Source: Dyadobacter jiangsuensis
GTDB lineage: Bacteria > Bacteroidota > Bacteroidia > Cytophagales > Spirosomataceae
Reading direction: 5' to 3'
Length of the DNA stretch: 58,277 nucleotides
NCBI RefSeq assembly: GCF_003014695.1
Contig: NZ_PYAS01000026.1
Span: 1-58,277, forward strand
The translations under genes were made by a program, and so were the position numbers. Within the stretch, counting starts at the first letter, position 1. Every line of letters begins with the position of its first letter. The notes under the pieces are model-generated. The model was not told where the DNA came from. It did not search any database and saw nothing but the letters and a program-made list of their open reading frames with translations. This document shows, piece after piece, positions 1 through 9,093 of this stretch.

Positions 1-21
1 AGTGATGTCAAGCCACTTTCA

Positions 22-92
22 GGTGGCGTACTTTGCCCAGGAATTTTTGGCGACCTTTGCTCAGGAACACTGGCGTACTTTCGCAGGAATAT
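22..92. mobile_element. End of an IS21-like insertion element (multiple terminal repeats)
   Basis: Three imperfect 20-21 nt units of the form TGGCGTACTTTGC-CAGGAAT start at about 24, 48 and 71, so the period is 24 then 23 nt. Tandem terminal repeats of this kind are typical of IS21-family ends. The body of the element would lie to the left, outside the window. No transposase codon is visible here, so the family is inferred from repeat layout alone. The element seems to stop around 90-92, next to the stop codon of the small reading frame that follows. Confidence 0.5.
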
Positions 93-269
93 CTAGTCAA
101 GTTCGTCAATCCTGATATCTGACGCTTTGTGTTTATAGCGAAGAAACTCTTGTAAATTTTTAAGTGCCGTCACATACACAAGTGTACCGAGAATATTACC
201 TAACAAAAAACCTCCCGAGGAAATCGGAAGGTTGGGAAGTGCTGTCGGCCAGTCTTTGAAAACAGCTAT
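93..269 (-). pseudogene. Possible 3' fragment of a membrane protein
   Basis: A reading frame of about 58 codons with no ATG begins after an in-frame stop at about 270 and ends at 93-95, exactly where the IS21-like repeats stop. It encodes one likely membrane helix (GGFLLGNILGTLVYVTAL) followed by a charged tail rich in K, R, D and E. The abrupt lack of a start and its place beside a mobile element suggest the remains of a larger gene. No family is recognised, and it could be a chance frame. Confidence 0.25.
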
Positions 270-407
270 TCAATCATGTAGTGCACCCTACGGTACAAAA
301 GTCGAACCATTTACTGGATGATTTGAGGAAGCTGGCGGCGTTGTTTAACAACCAATAAGTCTCCAAGGATATCGGACGATTAGATAGTAAATCTTAACGT
401 CACGAAT

Positions 408-448
408 CAAAATGCCCAACCTCCGTTAATTTGGTGTTGGGGATTTTG
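408..448 (-). terminator. Rho-independent terminator after the first SusD gene
   Basis: The arms CAAAATGCCCAAC (408-420) and GTTGGGGATTTTG (436-448) pair over 13 positions with one G-G mismatch and a 15-nt loop. Read on the minus strand, the stem closes with a T-rich arm just 12 nt beyond the SusD stop at 460, as expected for the end of the sigma-FecR-SusC-SusD locus. The stem is nearly symmetric and may also work on the plus strand. Confidence 0.7.
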
Positions 449-459
449 ATTTAAGGTAA

Positions 460-2241
460 CTACCAGCCGGGATTCTGGATCAGATTTTTATTTCTGTCTA
501 TCTCCGATTGAGGCAACGGAAAAAAGTAATAAGCTTTTTTGAAAATACGGGTTTCAAAAACCTTTCTTTGATAGAATTCCGGATCATTTACACTTTTTCC
601 TCCATCCACATTCATACCATAAAACGGACCGGCGTCAGTCTGCTCAGCAATTTTCCAACGACGCGTATCAAAGTACCGTTGATTTTCGAAGGCAAGTTCA
701 ACCTGGCGTTCATTTCGGATCTCTTCTCTCATTTGAGCCTGCGTAAGTCCGGTGGCCAGTTTGGGAATGCCTGCTCTTTCCCTGATTAGATTTACATATT
801 TTGCAATGTCAGGGTTTGAGGGCTCGATTTCATTCAATGCTTCCGCATAATTTAGATAAAACTCCCCCAACCTGAACATAACCAAAGGGCGGCGAGAATA
901 GCGGTTGATACGCGGATTGGAATTCGGATCCACATTCTTGCGAACCAGATAGCCCGTGGCCGAATGATCATAGGAACCAGCCTTGCCCGTATTGCCGGTA
1001 TTGAACATCTCCACTACTTTGATACCATCAGATGTATTCATCCATTGACTACCATTGTAAACCACCGATACATAGAATCTTGGCTCCCGCTTTGTCCACA
1101 TGTTGTATGTACCTGCTTTGGTGTATTTGTCATCTGCCGTTGAAAATCCGTCCTCAACATATCCGGATCCCGCTTCCTTAATGTTTTTACCGTTAGCCAT
1201 ATGGTAGGCATCTACCATATTTTGCGTCACCCCGATACCGCTCCATCCTCCTCCAAAACGAGGAGCCGCATGTCGTTCCCAATCCTGCAGGCCGTTGTCA
1301 ACTCTGGCAAATATGATTTCACTGTTCCAAGGTGTAAGCAAGACATTTTGACAAGATAAATAAGGATCAAAAACCCCGGACTCATTATTTTGCTTGAAGA
1401 GCGTAAAACGATTCAGGTCTATAATTGCCCTTGAAGCGTCAGCAGCCAGCTTCCATTTTGTAGCATCGTACTGCTGACTTATCAACTGTTTTCCATCAAT
1501 ATTCTTCATACCGGCCAGTTCCGTGTTACCATTATACAACGGGCTGGCAGCGCACAAAAGTAACCTTGCCTTCACTGCGTTGGTAAAAGTTTTTGTTACC
1601 CTGCCATACTCACGATCCTGTCCATACCATTCAGGCAAATCATTTGCTGCTTTATCCAACTCCGAAACAATAAAGCTAACACACTCATCGAATGAACTTC
1701 TTGCAATCTGTAAGTCGTCCAAAGGCTGATCAGGAGGAATAACTTCGTCACTATTCAAAATCACTATCGGACCGTATTGCCGCAGCAAACAAAAATAATA
1801 GTAAGCCCTTAATGCTCTGGCTTCCGCTGTATATTGTGTAATCAACTGCTTACCCTCCGGCAAGCGGAGAATTTCTGCATTTTCTCCCACCCGCTGCATG
1901 AAATAGGTTGCAGTGCGTATTCCCTGATAATAATGAGTCCAGAAATTAAAGAAATTAGAGGTAGCATCCCAACTGCCGATATTCGCAAAATAGGTGTTAT
2001 AACCACTTCGTGCCCAAGTCATATCAGCTTCGTCAGACATACCTGTCCATGGGTTATTTCCCCACTGATTTGCTTCGTCCCTTACATAGGAGTATGCACC
2101 GTACAGATAACGCTCAGTTTCAGTACGGCGCTGAAAAACCTGGTCAATTGATAGTCTATCGTCGGGGACCTGGTTAAGGAAATCTTCGCTACAAGAAGAA
2201 AACCATGTTACAAACATCAGACTGTATATTATTTTTTTCAT
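460..2241 (-). CDS. SusD/RagB-family nutrient-binding outer-membrane lipoprotein
   Basis: A 593-aa surface lipoprotein that would hold the substrate over its SusC partner and act as the lid of the pore. It has a lipoprotein signal with a lipobox at FSSC (cysteine near residue 17), the usual N-terminal TPR-like SusD fold, and the family C-terminal pattern FPLPQSEIDRNKNLIQNPGW. The length is normal for the family. It starts 18 bp after the upstream SusC stop, so the two are co-transcribed. The ligand cannot be read from sequence. The family call is firm. Confidence 0.95.
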   Translation of the reverse strand: MKKIIYSLMFVTWFSSCSEDFLNQVPDDRLSIDQVFQRRTETERYLYGAYSYVRDEANQWGNNPWTGMSDEADMTWARSGYNTYFANIGSWDATSNFFNFWTHYYQGIRTATYFMQRVGENAEILRLPEGKQLITQYTAEARALRAYYYFCLLRQYGPIVILNSDEVIPPDQPLDDLQIARSSFDECVSFIVSELDKAANDLPEWYGQDREYGRVTKTFTNAVKARLLLCAASPLYNGNTELAGMKNIDGKQLISQQYDATKWKLAADASRAIIDLNRFTLFKQNNESGVFDPYLSCQNVLLTPWNSEIIFARVDNGLQDWERHAAPRFGGGWSGIGVTQNMVDAYHMANGKNIKEAGSGYVEDGFSTADDKYTKAGTYNMWTKREPRFYVSVVYNGSQWMNTSDGIKVVEMFNTGNTGKAGSYDHSATGYLVRKNVDPNSNPRINRYSRRPLVMFRLGEFYLNYAEALNEIEPSNPDIAKYVNLIRERAGIPKLATGLTQAQMREEIRNERQVELAFENQRYFDTRRWKIAEQTDAGPFYGMNVDGGKSVNDPEFYQRKVFETRIFKKAYYFFPLPQSEIDRNKNLIQNPGW

Positions 2242-2259
2242 CTTAGATCTCTTTTAATG

Positions 2260-5200
2260 TCAGAAATTGAAATCGATACCCACATTGTAGCTTACGAGGT
2301 TAGGATATCCAGCCCCTCTTCCATCACCTAACTCAACATCCCACAATTTGAATTTGCTGAACGTCATCACATTATATCCAAGCAAGTAAATTCTCGAATT
2401 TTTCACGCCTATTGCTTTAAACCATTTTGACGGAAATTTGTAAGCCAATTCCAGGTTTTTCAGTCTCAAATAACGACCGTTTTGTACCCAGCGAGAGCTT
2501 GTTCTATAATTCATATTCTCGTCTCCAAAAGTGAGTCGGGGATAAAAAGCATCGGGGTTTGGATTTTCAGGTGTCCACCTGTCGGTAATTTCAGACAGAA
2601 GATTACCGCGGTTACCACCTTGCTGAAAAGGAACGAATCCTTCTCCGCTTAACAGAATATCCACATTACCGATGCCTTGGAAAAAGCCAGCAAGAGAGAA
2701 ATTTTTATAACCCAATGTTAGTCCAAATCCGTAGACAATTTCGGGAATTGAACCAAATCCGATCGGCATCTCATCGAATGCATCTATCTTCCCATCGCCG
2801 TTGATATCCTTGAATTTAACGTCGCCGGGCAATACCTTCCCTACCTGTGTGGCATGCGCTTTAATCTCATCTTCCGTCTCAAACAGTCCGTCCGCAATAA
2901 GACCGAATCGCTGACCTATCTTCTGGCCTTTACGTTCCAGCCACGGGTACTTCCATGGTGGCAGGTCGTCCTGAATCACCTTGTTTTTTGCGTAGGTAAA
3001 TGTGCCTCTCAATCCAAAATCCACTTTACCGATTCGCTTGTTATACTCAATCGTGCCGTCGAATCCTTTATTTTCTGTCACTCCTAAATTCCCATAGGGG
3101 TTATTTCTCAAACCTAGCGTGGCTGGCAATGACGACCTCCGAAGAAATATACCATCTCTATGCTCTTTGAAGTAATCCAATTGCAGATACAATGCATTAT
3201 TCAACATGCGTAAGTCTAAGCCAAAATTTGTTTTGGTTGAAACCTCCCAGGTCACACTTGCTGCGTATTCAGCGATATCCAAACCGTCCAATTTATCATC
3301 ATAGGCTTTACCAAACGTATACGAGCTGTTATTATTCACCGTAGAAATAAAGCCAAATCGCCTTGTATTGTCGGGATCGATATTGCTGTTTCCCGACTGT
3401 CCGTGAGAGAACCTGAATTTGAAGAGCTGGAATGCGTTAGCAAGCGGTTTAAAAAACTTCTCCTCAGAAGCCACCCATCCAAACCCTATTGAAGGGAAGA
3501 ATCCATATCTTCTGGAAGGCTCAAAATTCTCGGATCCATTGTAACCGAAATTGAATTCCATCAGATACCTGTCTGCGAAGGAATAGGTACCGCGACCCGC
3601 TATACCTCTGTTTCGGAACGGAAGAGATAGAATAAAATCGTCTGCGAAGCCTGGCACCTTGTCTGTCTGATTATAAAGCAACATCAGGCCCAATCCGTGC
3701 TTCTCCCAATTTTTGTTATAATTCAGAGAACTTTCCGTGTAGAATTGCCGGTCACCGCTATTAGTTCTGGAATAACCCAAGTATTCGCTTCCAATTCTCG
3801 TCTGATTGTAAACGAGATCCCCTGCCTCATTTCTTCCTGTCGCCAGCCAGTTATCGGAAGTTTTTGTCCGCCGGAGTGTATGCTGATTATAGGCGTCAAA
3901 CGAAAACATGGATGTAAAACTCAATCCTTTCAGCCAGAACCCTAAATCCTGATTAACCCGGATGTTGGACAAAAGCTGATTGCGCCATTCAGTTACATAT
4001 CCGGATTGCGTCAGTTGATCGTAAGGATTCTGGACGGAAGAACCGGCTTGAAGACCTGCAATTTTTCCAACAGGATATTTGACCGGGTAAATGACCGGTG
4101 GTGCCTGCATGGCTGACCCGAATATGTCATTGGTACCTGTTCCCGGAAAATTACCATTCATGACATACCCCTGTATCCCCAGACTCAGCTTTGTAGTTTT
4201 AGTCAGATTCAGGTTTACATTGGAGGTGAAATTATACCTGTCTGTTTTGATAGCCGAGTTGTAGCTGGACAATCCATCGGTTTTAAACAAGCCCGCCTCG
4301 CTGAAATAGGATGTTGAGATATAGTAGTCGGCATTCTCAGAGCCTCCGGTGATGTTGAAATTCACCCGGCTGTTCTTGCCATATTTTTTAAAAATTTCAT
4401 CAAACCAATTGACATTCGGATACAGATAGGGATCTTCACCGCTCCTGGTTTTATCGATTGCATCCTGTGAATAGGAAACCGGATTCCCTCTGGTAGACTT
4501 GGCTTCGTTAACCATCTCCATATACGTTGCACCATCAACAAACTTGGGCAGCTTTGTAAAAGAGGTTACACCCTGACTCAAACCGACATTGATTTGCGGC
4601 CGGCCTGCCTTTCCTTTTTTTGTGTTGATAAGAATGACTCCATTGGCGCCCCTGACACCATACACCGCAGTCGCGGATGCATCTTTCAATATTGAAAAAC
4701 TCTCGATATCCTCAGGATTGATATTGGCGAAATCACGTTGGACACCGTCAACCAATACGAGCGGACTTGTACCGGTAAAAGTTGAAACGCCGCGAACCCA
4801 AAGGGATGCGTTGTCGTATCCGGGCTCCCCGCTTCGCTGGACGGAAATAACACCGGAAATGCGTCCAGCCAGTACCGTCGTCAAGTTGCGGACGGGCTGC
4901 TTCAAATCTGCAACGGAGATCGTGGACTGGGCACCGATCGTTGTGATTTTTCTTTGCGTCCCAAAACCAACTACGACCACTTCCTCCAATCCCGCCGCAT
5001 CTTCGGCCAGTTCTATTTCGTAGGAAGTTTTATCCCCTACGATTTCCTCCTTGCCCAGATAACCGATGAATGAAAAAACCAGAATTTCCCCTTTCTCCGC
5101 ATTGAGTTTAAATACCCCATTCGCATCTGTTGTCGTCCCTTTCGTCGATCCTTTGATCGTTATTGTAGCGCCAGCCAGTGCAGTTCCTTTTTGATCTCTG

Positions 5201-5664
5201 ACTACGCCTGTGATCTCAAAAAGCAGGATGCTTTTTTGTTCAACCAACCCGGTCTTCTCCGGCAAGACTCGGAACTTTTCCTTTTCAGGTTCTCTTTCGA
5301 CAATCGATATTTGTCTGCCGTTTACTTTGTAATCCAGCCGACTGCCTTTTAATGCCTGGTCAAGTGCCGTGGTCACTTCCACATTCTCCATATCCAGATT
5401 TACTTTCAGCTCACCAGCCTTATTGAGAAGATTATCCTTGTAAAAAATTCTGTAATCGGTGTCTTTCTGAATTTTGTTAAAAAGAGTTGTTAAATCGCCA
5501 TTTTTTATTTTGACGCTTATCTTTCCTTTTTGGGAATATCCGGTAGCGTGCACACCCATCATTCCGATCCATAACAGCAACACTGTCAGCTTCATAAATC
5601 TGAGTAATTTTTGTGGGTAGAATTCTCCCAAAGGGCAATACCCTGACTGGTCAAATTTTTTCAT
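2260..5664 (-). CDS. SusC/RagA TonB-dependent transporter with STN domain
   Basis: An outer-membrane TonB-dependent importer of about 1134 aa. In order it shows a signal peptide, an STN domain (roughly residues 45-115) that receives signals for an anti-sigma factor, a carboxypeptidase-regulatory-like domain (about 145-215), a TonB box (EEVVVVGFGTQRK), a plug with SusC signatures (VRGVSTFTG, LVDGVQRD, LKDASATAVYGVRGANGVI) and a barrel ending in phenylalanine. The start is the ATG at 5664. A GTG 27 nt upstream is in frame but less likely. The STN domain and the FecR and sigma genes upstream imply substrate-induced transcription by surface signalling. Confidence 0.95.
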   Translation of the reverse strand: MKKFDQSGYCPLGEFYPQKLLRFMKLTVLLLWIGMMGVHATGYSQKGKISVKIKNGDLTTLFNKIQKDTDYRIFYKDNLLNKAGELKVNLDMENVEVTTALDQALKGSRLDYKVNGRQISIVEREPEKEKFRVLPEKTGLVEQKSILLFEITGVVRDQKGTALAGATITIKGSTKGTTTDANGVFKLNAEKGEILVFSFIGYLGKEEIVGDKTSYEIELAEDAAGLEEVVVVGFGTQRKITTIGAQSTISVADLKQPVRNLTTVLAGRISGVISVQRSGEPGYDNASLWVRGVSTFTGTSPLVLVDGVQRDFANINPEDIESFSILKDASATAVYGVRGANGVILINTKKGKAGRPQINVGLSQGVTSFTKLPKFVDGATYMEMVNEAKSTRGNPVSYSQDAIDKTRSGEDPYLYPNVNWFDEIFKKYGKNSRVNFNITGGSENADYYISTSYFSEAGLFKTDGLSSYNSAIKTDRYNFTSNVNLNLTKTTKLSLGIQGYVMNGNFPGTGTNDIFGSAMQAPPVIYPVKYPVGKIAGLQAGSSVQNPYDQLTQSGYVTEWRNQLLSNIRVNQDLGFWLKGLSFTSMFSFDAYNQHTLRRTKTSDNWLATGRNEAGDLVYNQTRIGSEYLGYSRTNSGDRQFYTESSLNYNKNWEKHGLGLMLLYNQTDKVPGFADDFILSLPFRNRGIAGRGTYSFADRYLMEFNFGYNGSENFEPSRRYGFFPSIGFGWVASEEKFFKPLANAFQLFKFRFSHGQSGNSNIDPDNTRRFGFISTVNNNSSYTFGKAYDDKLDGLDIAEYAASVTWEVSTKTNFGLDLRMLNNALYLQLDYFKEHRDGIFLRRSSLPATLGLRNNPYGNLGVTENKGFDGTIEYNKRIGKVDFGLRGTFTYAKNKVIQDDLPPWKYPWLERKGQKIGQRFGLIADGLFETEDEIKAHATQVGKVLPGDVKFKDINGDGKIDAFDEMPIGFGSIPEIVYGFGLTLGYKNFSLAGFFQGIGNVDILLSGEGFVPFQQGGNRGNLLSEITDRWTPENPNPDAFYPRLTFGDENMNYRTSSRWVQNGRYLRLKNLELAYKFPSKWFKAIGVKNSRIYLLGYNVMTFSKFKLWDVELGDGRGAGYPNLVSYNVGIDFNF

Positions 5665-5705
5665 AAATTTGAATGGACATTTGTTGAACACAATTGTTTA
5701 AAAAT

Positions 5706-5725
5706 CACTTGCTTGCCTGCAAGTG
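5706..5725 (-). terminator. Terminator or attenuator between FecR and SusC
   Basis: A perfect 7-bp inverted repeat, CACTTGC and GCAAGTG with a 6-nt loop, is followed on the minus strand by ATTTTT. A second hairpin (5733-5757, AACGGGAGACG against CGTCTTCCGTT with one G-U pair) lies just upstream in the transcript, directly after the FecR stop. Together they would end or weaken the sigma-FecR transcript before SusC, so that SusC/SusD is driven mainly from its own promoter. Confidence 0.6.
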
Positions 5726-5760
5726 CATTCTAACGGGAGACGTAGCCGCGTCTTCCGTTT

Positions 5761-6915
5761 TTATTCGGATGGTGTATCTTTCTTTTCGAATATGAACCTC
5801 CTTTCTGATTTGTGATATTTCAATGATGTAGCGTCCGCCAGGCCGATGACCATCTGGTCTATATCCTCATGAAGGTCCAGAGAGCCTGAAAATGTTTCCA
5901 TTCCAACTTCCTCATCCTGAATGGTGAAATCGTATTTGTAGTAGCGGGATAATTTCTTGAAGACCTCGTTCAACGTTTGATGACGGGCGATCAGGTACCC
6001 GTCTTTCCAGGAGATATATTCGTCGACATTCACTTTGTCAATTTGCGCCCGTTTGGAAATTCCGTCATAAACAGCGCGGGTACCAGGCACCATCTTAGAT
6101 CTTTGGCCACCCCAGAATGAATCCTTTTGAGTAAGTAATTCTATGCTTCCTTTCGCCAATACGGCGGATACCTTTTGATCATCTCCGTAAGAGCTGACGT
6201 CAAACTCTGTCCCTAATACCTTGATGTCCATGCGGTCGGTCTGAACATAAAACGGGCGATCGGTATCATGAGCTACCGCAAAATAGGCCTGACCATCCAG
6301 GTATACCGCGCGTTTTCCTTCTGCAAATTCAGATGGGTATACAAGTCGGGAGCCGGAGTTGAGCCAGATCTTTGTTCCGTCAGACAATGTAATTCTAGAT
6401 CTCTTCCCGTAAGGAACAACCAGTGTGTTCAAACCGTCTTTTTGCGCAGGATTTACATTTTTTTCGACACCGGATGAGTCGATTCTGATCAGGTCATTTT
6501 GATATACAACATCAGAATTCTCACCCTTTAAATGAATGGTTCTGGAATCTGCCAGCATGAGACGAGTTTCTGTGGATTCGATAGATACCGATGATGCGGC
6601 TTGTTTCATCACATCACTATCCGGACGTTTCAATAGCTTATACCCCACTCCTGCTAACGAAATTAGGGTAACGACGGCAGCTACGCGATACCAGCTTGCA
6701 AGCCTGAAAAGCCTTTTCCTGGTATCCGCTTTCGGTATCTGAGCATACCCTATTATTCGGTTCCAGATCCGGTCTTTTTCGCCTTCAGGTAGTTTTTCCT
6801 GGGGAACCGATTCGAACAGCATTCTCGTATTATCCGCAATTACGCGTTCCGGACCTGTCAGATCGGGATCATTTTCTAGATGATTTTGTAAGGAGCCGTA
6901 ATCTTCCTCTTCCAT
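5761..6915 (-). CDS. FecR-family anti-sigma factor
   Basis: A 384-aa inner-membrane regulator that would hold the ECF sigma factor until the SusC STN domain signals substrate. It has a cytosolic N-terminal part of about 85 residues, one membrane helix (YRVAAVVTLISLAGVGYKLL), a periplasmic FecR domain with VPYGKRSRITLSDGTKIWLN, and a C-terminal DUF4974 region. The sigma gene lies upstream, separated by about 87 bp. Two hairpins follow the stop codon. The family is clear, and the pairing with the neighbouring sigma factor is inferred from gene order. Confidence 0.93.
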   Translation of the reverse strand: MEEEDYGSLQNHLENDPDLTGPERVIADNTRMLFESVPQEKLPEGEKDRIWNRIIGYAQIPKADTRKRLFRLASWYRVAAVVTLISLAGVGYKLLKRPDSDVMKQAASSVSIESTETRLMLADSRTIHLKGENSDVVYQNDLIRIDSSGVEKNVNPAQKDGLNTLVVPYGKRSRITLSDGTKIWLNSGSRLVYPSEFAEGKRAVYLDGQAYFAVAHDTDRPFYVQTDRMDIKVLGTEFDVSSYGDDQKVSAVLAKGSIELLTQKDSFWGGQRSKMVPGTRAVYDGISKRAQIDKVNVDEYISWKDGYLIARHQTLNEVFKKLSRYYKYDFTIQDEEVGMETFSGSLDLHEDIDQMVIGLADATSLKYHKSERRFIFEKKDTPSE

Positions 6916-7002
6916 GGAAACTAAAATTTACTGAAAGAGAAACAAGACTGCGAAATATAGACTTCTAAAATGATTTTTTTTAACAAAAAGAATATGTTGA
7001 TT

Positions 7003-7590
7003 TTATAAAGCCCATAAAATCAACAATATAGTACTTATTTCAAGCTTACCGCGAAGTTCCTTAATCGCACGATACACAAAGGTTCTGCAAGTGGGGACCG
7101 AGATTTGCATCATAGAAGCTATCTCTTCGTAATCCAGATTGTGTGTAAATTTCAGGTAAAGTATCTCCTTCTGTCTTTCGGGAAGCTTGTTGATTTCCAC
7201 TGCCAGGGCTTGCAGCATTTCGCGCTGTCTTTCATCACTGACTGTATCCTGTTCAGCGCTGAACGAAAACCCGGATACCACCTTGTCGTCCAGATCCCAT
7301 TCGTTCAGACTAAAAATGGCAGCCTTCTTACTCGCCGTGTGTAATTTTCTTTTAAAACTTTTCAGAAGGTAGAAGCGCACATTCACATCCTTAGCCAGTT
7401 CGTCTCTGTAGTGAAGAAGATCAATGAAAAGATCCTGAATACAATCCTTCACCATATCCTTGTCTGATGTGTAACGCAGTCCAAATGCATACAACAGATC
7501 TGCATATTTATCGTATAGCCGGCCGAATGCGGTCTGGCTTCCGGAGGTAAAAAGCTCCCACAGTTCGATATCAGATTTGTCTACAATCAT
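7003..7590 (-). CDS. ECF sigma-70 factor of the first Sus locus
   Basis: A 195-aa extracytoplasmic-function sigma factor with region 2 (FGRLYDKYADLLYAFGLRY, then CIQDLFIDLLHY) and region 4 (LPERQKEILYLKFTHNLDYEEIA, a helix-turn-helix ending in a YRAIKELR recognition helix). It should direct RNA polymerase to the downstream SusC/SusD promoter. The ATG at 7590 is preferred to a TTG 24 nt upstream. The C-terminus ends in a short hydrophobic stretch (STILLILWAL), which is somewhat unusual for the class. Confidence 0.92.
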   Translation of the reverse strand: MIVDKSDIELWELFTSGSQTAFGRLYDKYADLLYAFGLRYTSDKDMVKDCIQDLFIDLLHYRDELAKDVNVRFYLLKSFKRKLHTASKKAAIFSLNEWDLDDKVVSGFSFSAEQDTVSDERQREMLQALAVEINKLPERQKEILYLKFTHNLDYEEIASMMQISVPTCRTFVYRAIKELRGKLEISTILLILWAL

Positions 7591-7614
7591 TCGACCAGAG
7601 CTGCTCTTAGGCAA

Positions 7615-8487
7615 TTATTCTTTGTCAGGTTCAAAAAAAGAATGCCATGTACAGGATGGCATAGGGAGATTTTCGTTTTCAGCAAATCAAATTCCGCCGA
7701 AGGTATACATTAAACCTGAATAACTATCATTTATACATTACTTGCCCTTTTTGACATGTGCATGGTAAAACTGCTGCTATCAGAGGGAGCACAGAAAACA
7801 CCGGCTAGCCTCTCTGTCGAAGGCGTATTCACTGCTTGACCTTCCGGGAATTGCCACTGTCATGACTGTGAGATCAGTTGAACCGGCTGACGTTTTACTG
7901 CGCATCTGTCGGCTTCCGCGCATTTGCTAAATCAGAAAGAATTGATTGTCGCGAATTAAGGTCAGCAGGGTCGCCCGACGGTCATCCTCTTCACCTGATT
8001 TCCAGTTTCGAAACAGCGAACTTTTATTTATCGCCAAGATCTGCTGTTTACGTATTGCCCGAGGAATAACTTTTCTTGACAAATCGCACTATTGAAAAAT
8101 CGCAAACGGATTTTGAGCCGCAAAGACAAACTGCAAGCGCCAACAATCCAAGCAATTTATAATGTAGATCATTATTTAATTTAATGATCGTATCACCTGG
8201 ATTACCGGATCTGACTTCATTTCCGTCACCCAAATATCCTCTTGATGTTGCTGACAGGCGAACGCCGTCGGACATCGGAGATCTCCATAAAAAAGCAAGT
8301 TAGTTCCCACGTGATCCTTGTCGACCTGGATACCAATCTTCTCCTGAATCCAGCTCTGTAACCAGGAGAACAACAGTATATATAGCAGCTTACACATTTA
8401 TCCGAGGCCATTTGAAAGTCCCCACTTTAGTCACCGGTATTGAAAGCTCAATCCGGTGCCGATCTTACCCTTGCCGACTGTTCACTC
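7615..8487. other. Gene-poor stretch upstream of the first sigma factor
   Basis: About 870 bp with no gene that can be supported. Short open frames on both strands (for example minus 8048-8275 and 8176-8397) overlap each other and match nothing recognisable. The stretch runs directly into the truncated GNAT and trehalose-phosphatase remnants, so it is best read as decayed DNA. Promoter sequences for the sigma gene should lie at its left edge, but no strong consensus is visible. Confidence 0.5.
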
Positions 8488-8709
8488 CTAATCCTTGCTG
8501 CCATTACTCCGAATAAGAAAAAGATCATATCCAAAGCTAAGTTGCCGGTACACTTCCAGACCGAATTTGCGGTACCCGGGCAAATTTTTAAGTGTCGATG
8601 TCTCAAGGTAGACATCTCGTCCCATCCGCCGGGACTCTGCCAACAACTCTGCCATCATTCCTTTTCCAACACCTTTGTTCTGGTTGTCAGGATTCACGCC
8701 AATAAAGCT
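8488..8709 (-). pseudogene. GNAT acetyltransferase, C-terminal remnant
   Basis: The minus strand encodes about 74 residues of a GCN5-related N-acetyltransferase. They include the acetyl-CoA binding signature GVNPDNQNKGVGKGMMAEL and the following strand and helix (YLETSTLKNLPGYRKFGLEV), ending at a proper stop. The N-terminal half is missing. Upstream of about 8709 the frame runs into sequence that codes for a trehalose-phosphatase fragment on the other strand. This marks a break in both genes rather than a short acetyltransferase. Confidence 0.7.
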
Positions 8710-9093
8710 CCCTTGCCTGGCATTATCGCACGGCCAAAAATCAGGACGAAGCCATGAAACTGGCAAAGAGATTGCTCGAACAATTAGCACAAAGCCCGAT
8801 CGTCTCAGAACTCGGTCTGCAGACTATCGATGGTAATAAGGTAATCGAGGTAAAAAAGGCAGCCTACAATAAGGGAACTGCTGCGGAACAGTACATTGAA
8901 ACCGGCGACTATGACTTCGTGCTGGCCATCGGAGACGATACCACTCGATGAAGATATGTTTTTGGCACTGCCTGAATCCAGCTTCACCATCACGGTGGGG
9001 GCAGGTCAGACAGCAGCCAGGAGCAGAATTGCTGATCAGGGGCAGGTGGCCGCATTGCTAACAGCCTTGCTTACAGGCGCTGCACATAAGTAA
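8706..9093 (+). pseudogene. Trehalose-6-phosphate phosphatase, C-terminal remnant with frameshift
   Basis: The frame from 8706 gives SLAWHYRTAKNQDEAMKLA, containing the WHYR motif of OtsB-type phosphatases. Then come KKAAYNKGTAAEQYI and GDDTT, where an extra C near 8946 shifts the frame. In the new frame the protein continues DEDMFLALPESSFTITVGAG to a stop at 9091-9093. The restored GDDTTDEDMF is the HAD acidic motif. Only the last ~130 residues remain of what is usually a phosphatase domain of 230-260 aa, often fused to the synthase in Bacteroidota. It overlaps the end of the convergent LytTR gene by 23 bp. Confidence 0.8.

Noticed and set aside
8048..8411. Overlapping minus-strand frames of 61-75 codons
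   Set aside because: They overlap one another in different frames, lack recognisable motifs and lie in a decayed stretch.
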